Assembly: GCA_019916065.1 (NCBI GenBank)
Contig: CM034234.1
Location: 18,242,216-18,306,215 of the forward strand
Origin: Vitellaria paradoxa
Lineage: Eukaryota > Streptophyta > Magnoliopsida > Ericales > Sapotaceae
Reading direction: 5' to 3'
DNA: 64,000 nucleotides
The notes below the pieces were generated by a model that saw only the letters and a list, made by a program, of their open reading frames with translations, did not search any database and was not told the origin of the DNA. Position numbers and translations under genes: made by a program. This document shows positions 59,203 to 64,000 of the stretch, one piece after another (positions within the stretch are counted from its first letter, which is position 1; each line of letters opens with the position of its first letter).

Positions 59203-62200
59203 GGCAAAGCTCTGCAGACTCCAAACAACAAAACCCGAAAACTCCTAACCCAACCCAGCAAACATTTTTGCTTGCCTGCAGGCTATGTATAGCGCAAAGC
59301 GTTCACGGAATCACGGGCGAAGCAAAAATTACATATACCTGTTTCGAGAGCCAAAATTTTGAAAAAAAAATAATAATAACAATAAATAAAAAGATAAATT
59401 TTAGATTTTGTAATATTGGTGTGTTTTTAAAAGTTTACATATAAAAAATTAATAAAAAATTGCCAAAAATGGTAATAATTAGAAAAAAGTGATGGAACTT
59501 GAAAAAGTCGGTAAAAATAAATAAAAGTTGAAAAAAATTACAGATTTTTTTTGTAAAAATTTAAAAATTAAAAACATTTGATAACATTAAAAATTTTGGC
59601 CAAATTAACACTTTAAATGTTAATTGTTTAATTGAAAGAAAACAAAAATATCTATCCAGGATGACTCTATATGTATTTTACAAAATTATCTTGCACTTTG
59701 TTACAATTCTTTACATAACTTTTTTTTGGCATTTTATTAAAACTTTTTTCTTGGATAAATTACACTTATTTGTCCTAAAATTATATTAAATATCACTTTC
59801 TTAAAGTTATTCATATACTGTAAATGGATTTTTTTTTAAATTTATCGTAGTAAAGTTATTCATATACCATAAATGAAATTTTTAAAATTTAAGGTTGTAA
59901 TTGCCCCATTATTAAAAAATCTAAGAAAAAATAATTTTAGTAAGTTAGCTTACTAATATTTTTTTAAATAATTTACATTATAAAAATAAATATATTTATA
60001 GCATCATAATCATGTCTTGACTTAAATTTGTGTATAAGAGTATTTAAAATATTATAATTATGCAAACCATGTGATGGAGAGAAAAATGAGTAATTGTATA
60101 ATTTTAATTAATTAAAAAAAAAAGTGAAATGCAATGGGCAATCAGTGAGTTATCAAATAGGATCACCCATTACATAATAAAAACAAAATTTTAAAAGTAA
60201 TCTTCTATTTGAAACTTGTGGAAAAGAAAGGGAATTGAAGGGGAAGACAAAATGGAGAGAAAATAGTGAGAAACAACATCAAATAAGGGAGAAAATTTTG
60301 TTTCACTTTCACAAGTTCCAAATACACCTTAAGTAGAATTTTTTTTTTTTCCCTTTTTGTTTTGCAGTTAAGATGGTAAAACAATATAAAAAACAACAAA
60401 AATAATTGGAAGACTATTAATGAAAATGTGCATTTTAATTTGTCTAAAAATGCAGTATCAATATGTATTTTCTTTGTATTTTATTTCGACTATTTTGTTC
60501 AGCTTGAAAATATATCTTCATATTGTGTTTTTTGATATTCAATTGTAATTTTTTTTTTGATATTAAGATATTTAAATATAAACGTATTCTAATATTTTTC
60601 TTTCTTTCTTATCCTCTTCTTTTCTATTTGCTTTTTATCTTCTCATTTTTCTTTATTATCTTCTTCTTTTGTTCTTACATCAAGAATTTTAAGTATAAAC
60701 GTATTTATTGTATATAATATTCTAAACCCATTTTAATATTATACTTTAACTTATATCTATATCTATTAGTCTGATATTTCTTTCTTTTTTTTTTTCCCTA
60801 TCGCATCATCTTAAATTAATAGAAAGATCAAAAGATATACATACATATACTAAAGTATAAATTTCTTACTCAAATAAATGGATAAGGATAAAGAGAAGAA
60901 GAGAACAAATTCTTTCACATAGGAAGTGCAATATTGAAAAAGTTTCATGCAGAATTAAAAAAAAAAAAAAAAAACATACTTTGATAATCTATTTTTAATA
61001 GTCTTCCAAATATTTCCTCAACAGTATTTCTTATATTTTTTACCATCCTAACAGCAAATAAAAAAAAAAATCCCCCTAAGTATACATATAATATAATAAA
61101 TTTTTATGACAAAATAAATTATTTTAATCTGACAATACACTGTCAATGTGCTTGTGCATGTGTAGTGTGGAGGTGTGCCGTTGGATGATTTTTTATTTTT
61201 TTTAAAACTTAATTACACGATAATTCAGTCTCACGTTACCTATTCAACTGAAAAACGTTATATATCAACTTATTTGTTATATTGATATTTGCAATTTTAA
61301 TATAGTTTAATTAATTAATATGGAAATTGTGCTAAAAAAATATATTCTATACTAAAATAGATGTTTTATAATTTCTATCAAAAAATAAAATTACGCCCAT
61401 GTAAAAAAAAAACTAAATGCATTTTAATTGCATAATTGAATAAATCTTTTAGGAATTTTTTTTTTACCAATTAAACTTTTATGCTATAATTTTTATTTAC
61501 AAAAATTTATATTTTCTATATTTTGTGTTTTAAAAGCGCATGATTTAATTAAATTTATTAAAATTACAATTGTTAATGTAAAAAATATACACATTATTAT
61601 AAATTAATAAGTAGTGAGTTAGATACCGTTTAGCAACCTAATTTTCAGCATAAGGGTTATCAAAAGTTGTTTTTTTTTTGTAAAATATTAATTTTTTATT
61701 TTTCTATTTTGTTATAATAATTTAATTCAATTGAAAAATTATAAAAAACTAAAAAAAAATTAGTAAAAGTTTATTGAAACGATTAAAAATTATCAAAAAT
61801 TATTAAAGAATTGTCAAAAAAATGTAAAAAATTTATCCAAAACATCTAAAGATTATTAAAAGTTGTTAAAAATTATATGTGTTTCACCAAACACACTAAA
61901 AAATCACAATTAATAATTTTTTTTATACAAATACTACAAAGTATTAATGTATTTTTTATGGAAAAAATAAGATAGTCATAATGACGACCAGGACAAAGCA
62001 ATTACTTTCGGAACATTAATAATAATATAACAATAATAATAATAAAACAGAACCATACAGAACCAATCGATGGCCGTTCACCTCGGGTCGGGAGAGGAAA
62101 AGGACAGGCAGAAAAGAATAAAAAAATGTGGAAAGCTCAATCTATCCAGACTCCGGCGGCGCATGCCAAGCCACCGGTTACGTACAGGTGCATATCCACA

Positions 62201-64000
62201 CCTTTATATTATATAATTAATCTTTTTTATATTCAGATTTATATTATATTAAATTACTTATCAAAAAATATATATTAAATTAAATTATGAGGGTCTCTCC
62301 TCTCTCTCTCTCTCTCTCTCTTTTTTTTTTAAATTGTTTTATGTTTCGCCTTTTAAACTTCCCATCAAATTTAATAATTAAAATTATTTTATAGCGTATT
62401 CTGTATATAAGGATATTTATGTATATAAGGATATTTATGTAATTTTGGGTGGTGGTGTTAGTTTTTAGTTAGAGTATTTGGGCTTTTATTTTGACTTTCA
62501 CTAAAAATTAAAGATGATGAAAAAAATTAAAAATTTAAGAATTTATTAAAAATTAATTTCAAGCATAAGCTTAATATGGTTTTATAAAAATAAAAAAATT
62601 AATATATATAAGTAAACTAACAAACCAAACCTTCAAAATGAATTAAATATATTTAAACTGAATAAAAAGTTCGAAAACTATTTTTGTATGCTTGTAGATC
62701 ATTTATGGAGAGAAGTCTTGTCTTTCATTCCTTGTCTCCTTTTATACCCCTCGCAGAAATCTAGATATTATTAAATGATTTTGTCAAAATATAAGAGGAA
62801 GTGTCAACTTCAATAATTGTTTGCTATGTAATAAAATTGTAGGGTAATTAATAATTAATGAGTAATTAGGAGGTGTTTGGTAGACCAAACGTGAAGAAAA
62901 AAGTACAATAAAAGTGAAAAGATGTGACATAAAGGTGATAGGTGAAAATTTTTAATTGAAAAAAGTACAAAAATTAGTTAAAATTGATAAATTTTGATAA
63001 AATTTAGTATAGCCAAACATGATCTAAATGTATAATACTTATATCTAGACTGAAAGCAATTAAATAATAAAAAAAGATTGAAAGAGTAAATATTGATATT
63101 TATATTTGGATTGAGAGAGTAATAAATATTACGTAGCAAATATTACTCGGTATTTAGAATGTTAGAAATTCTGAAGAGATAAAGGTTAATGAAGAAAAGA
63201 CATTTTACAAGATAATGAAAAAATAATATATTTTTTTCATTACTCTGTTACCTATCCGCTCACTAGTGACAATTATCTAATCTTCTAAACTAATGTAATA
63301 GAAAGCAACAATTCTTTGTTACTTCCAAAATAAATATTACCCTTTTGCTCTGTTTGAAAATATTAATATCTTAGGATTGATTTGATTTGACTTAGTAAAT
63401 AAATTTTATGTTTGGAACACATTTTAAATTTAAGAATTGATTTGATTTGATTTAAGAGAAATACTAAATTTGACTATAATAGAAAGTAAAAAATATGATA
63501 AATATGATATACGAGGATAAATTTGTTCACTTACTAAAATGGCTTACGAAAGTAATATTGAATTCTCATAAAATTCTATTAGTTTGAATTGAATTTCAAA
63601 TGATTTAAAATTTCTAAAATTTAAGTTATAAAATGAAATTAAATTCAACTTATAAAATTTTATTTTAATTTCAAATATAAGCAGGGTCGGCCCAAGGGTG
63701 AGCCCAGCAAGCCCTTGGGCTTGGGCAACACCTTGGGCCAAGGGCAACTCAAAAAAATTTTTGGACTGAGAAGAAAAAAAAATTTTAGGCTTGACTTGTA
63801 TACTAGTATGAAAGGACAAAATTTTAAAAATCGGGTTTAAGCAATCGAATTGTCAAGACCGACATTGAAAATAAGAATCGATAAGAATTCTTATAAAATG
63901 AAATCAAATCTCATCAAATCTATCATTTTTAAAAGAATTATTAAGAATTATATGATAATGAAATTTGTATACTAATAAGCTTTTTTAATATATTATTTTT
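59203..64000. other. gene-free AT-rich stretch
   Basis: No gene is supported. The stretch holds many A and T runs and short dispersed repeats: 61640-61910 shares AAAGTTGT..AAA(A/T)TTA and CACCAAACACAC phrases with 37680-37750, and 63100-63350 shares TTACTTCCAAAATAAA with 46200-46560. A CT repeat lies at 62299-62321. A small GC-richer island is at 62060-62190. A hairpin-rich GC block is at 63682-63748. Confidence 0.45.
63682..63748. repeat. GC-rich hairpin block
   Basis: Alternating CCCAAGGG and CCCTTGGG elements (GGCCCAAGGGTGAGCCC, GCCCTTGGGCTTGGGC, CTTGGGCCAAGGGC) can fold into several stems. It stands alone in AT-rich DNA and may be the end of a DNA transposon that runs past the window. 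Confidence 0.45.

Overview
This window reads as nuclear DNA of a flowering plant, probably a eudicot. It is AT-rich, its genes are split by many introns, and its repeats are of plant type (Athila-like Ty3/gypsy, hAT, MITEs, tRNA-derived SINEs). The encoded families (MAP70, plant Nudix hydrolase, AVT1 transporter, chloroplast peroxiredoxin IIE) are also plant families.

Layout. Positions 1-2930 hold repeats and a broken GRF zinc-finger gene (minus strand). Positions 2931-16864 are one complete Athila-type LTR retrotransposon. It has 1524-bp LTRs that are almost identical, a 5-bp target duplication (AGAAG), a tRNA-Asp primer site, gag-protease and RT-RNaseH-integrase frames split by a one-base break, a third ORF in the env position, and a polypurine tract. 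It sits just downstream of a TATA-like motif, at the head of a decayed leucine-rich-repeat locus (to about 17.9 kb). At 18.07-18.92 kb a peroxiredoxin IIE pseudogene lies between inverted repeats. Positions 19.0-24.35 kb have no gene but several MITE-like repeats.

Three host genes follow, all on the minus strand: MAP70 (24351-32000, 10 exons), a NUDT16-like Nudix hydrolase (37030-45019, 4 exons) and an AVT1-type amino acid transporter (50777-59202, 12 exons). Their introns hold MITEs and, in the Nudix gene, a decayed gypsy relic. A decayed hAT element with GC-rich ends lies at 46939-50191. SINEs lie near 33957 and 50303. From 59203 to 64000 there is AT-rich DNA with no supported gene. The three genes are functionally unrelated (microtubules, nucleotide or inositol-phosphate clearing, amino acid transport); nothing suggests joint regulation.

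Main signal in Part 2: the Athila element carries a 10-bp palindrome, TATTCGAATA, far more often than chance predicts, mostly as pairs 20-22 bp apart. The pairs occur in the LTRs, leader, gag, spacer, third ORF and 3' region, and in ORF3 the two copies fall in different reading frames, so a DNA- or RNA-level role is likely. Other points are three copies of a polypurine-tract-like decamer, a probable U12 intron with unusual ends in the AVT1 gene, and one-base breaks in three otherwise intact coding regions, which could be mutations or assembly errors.
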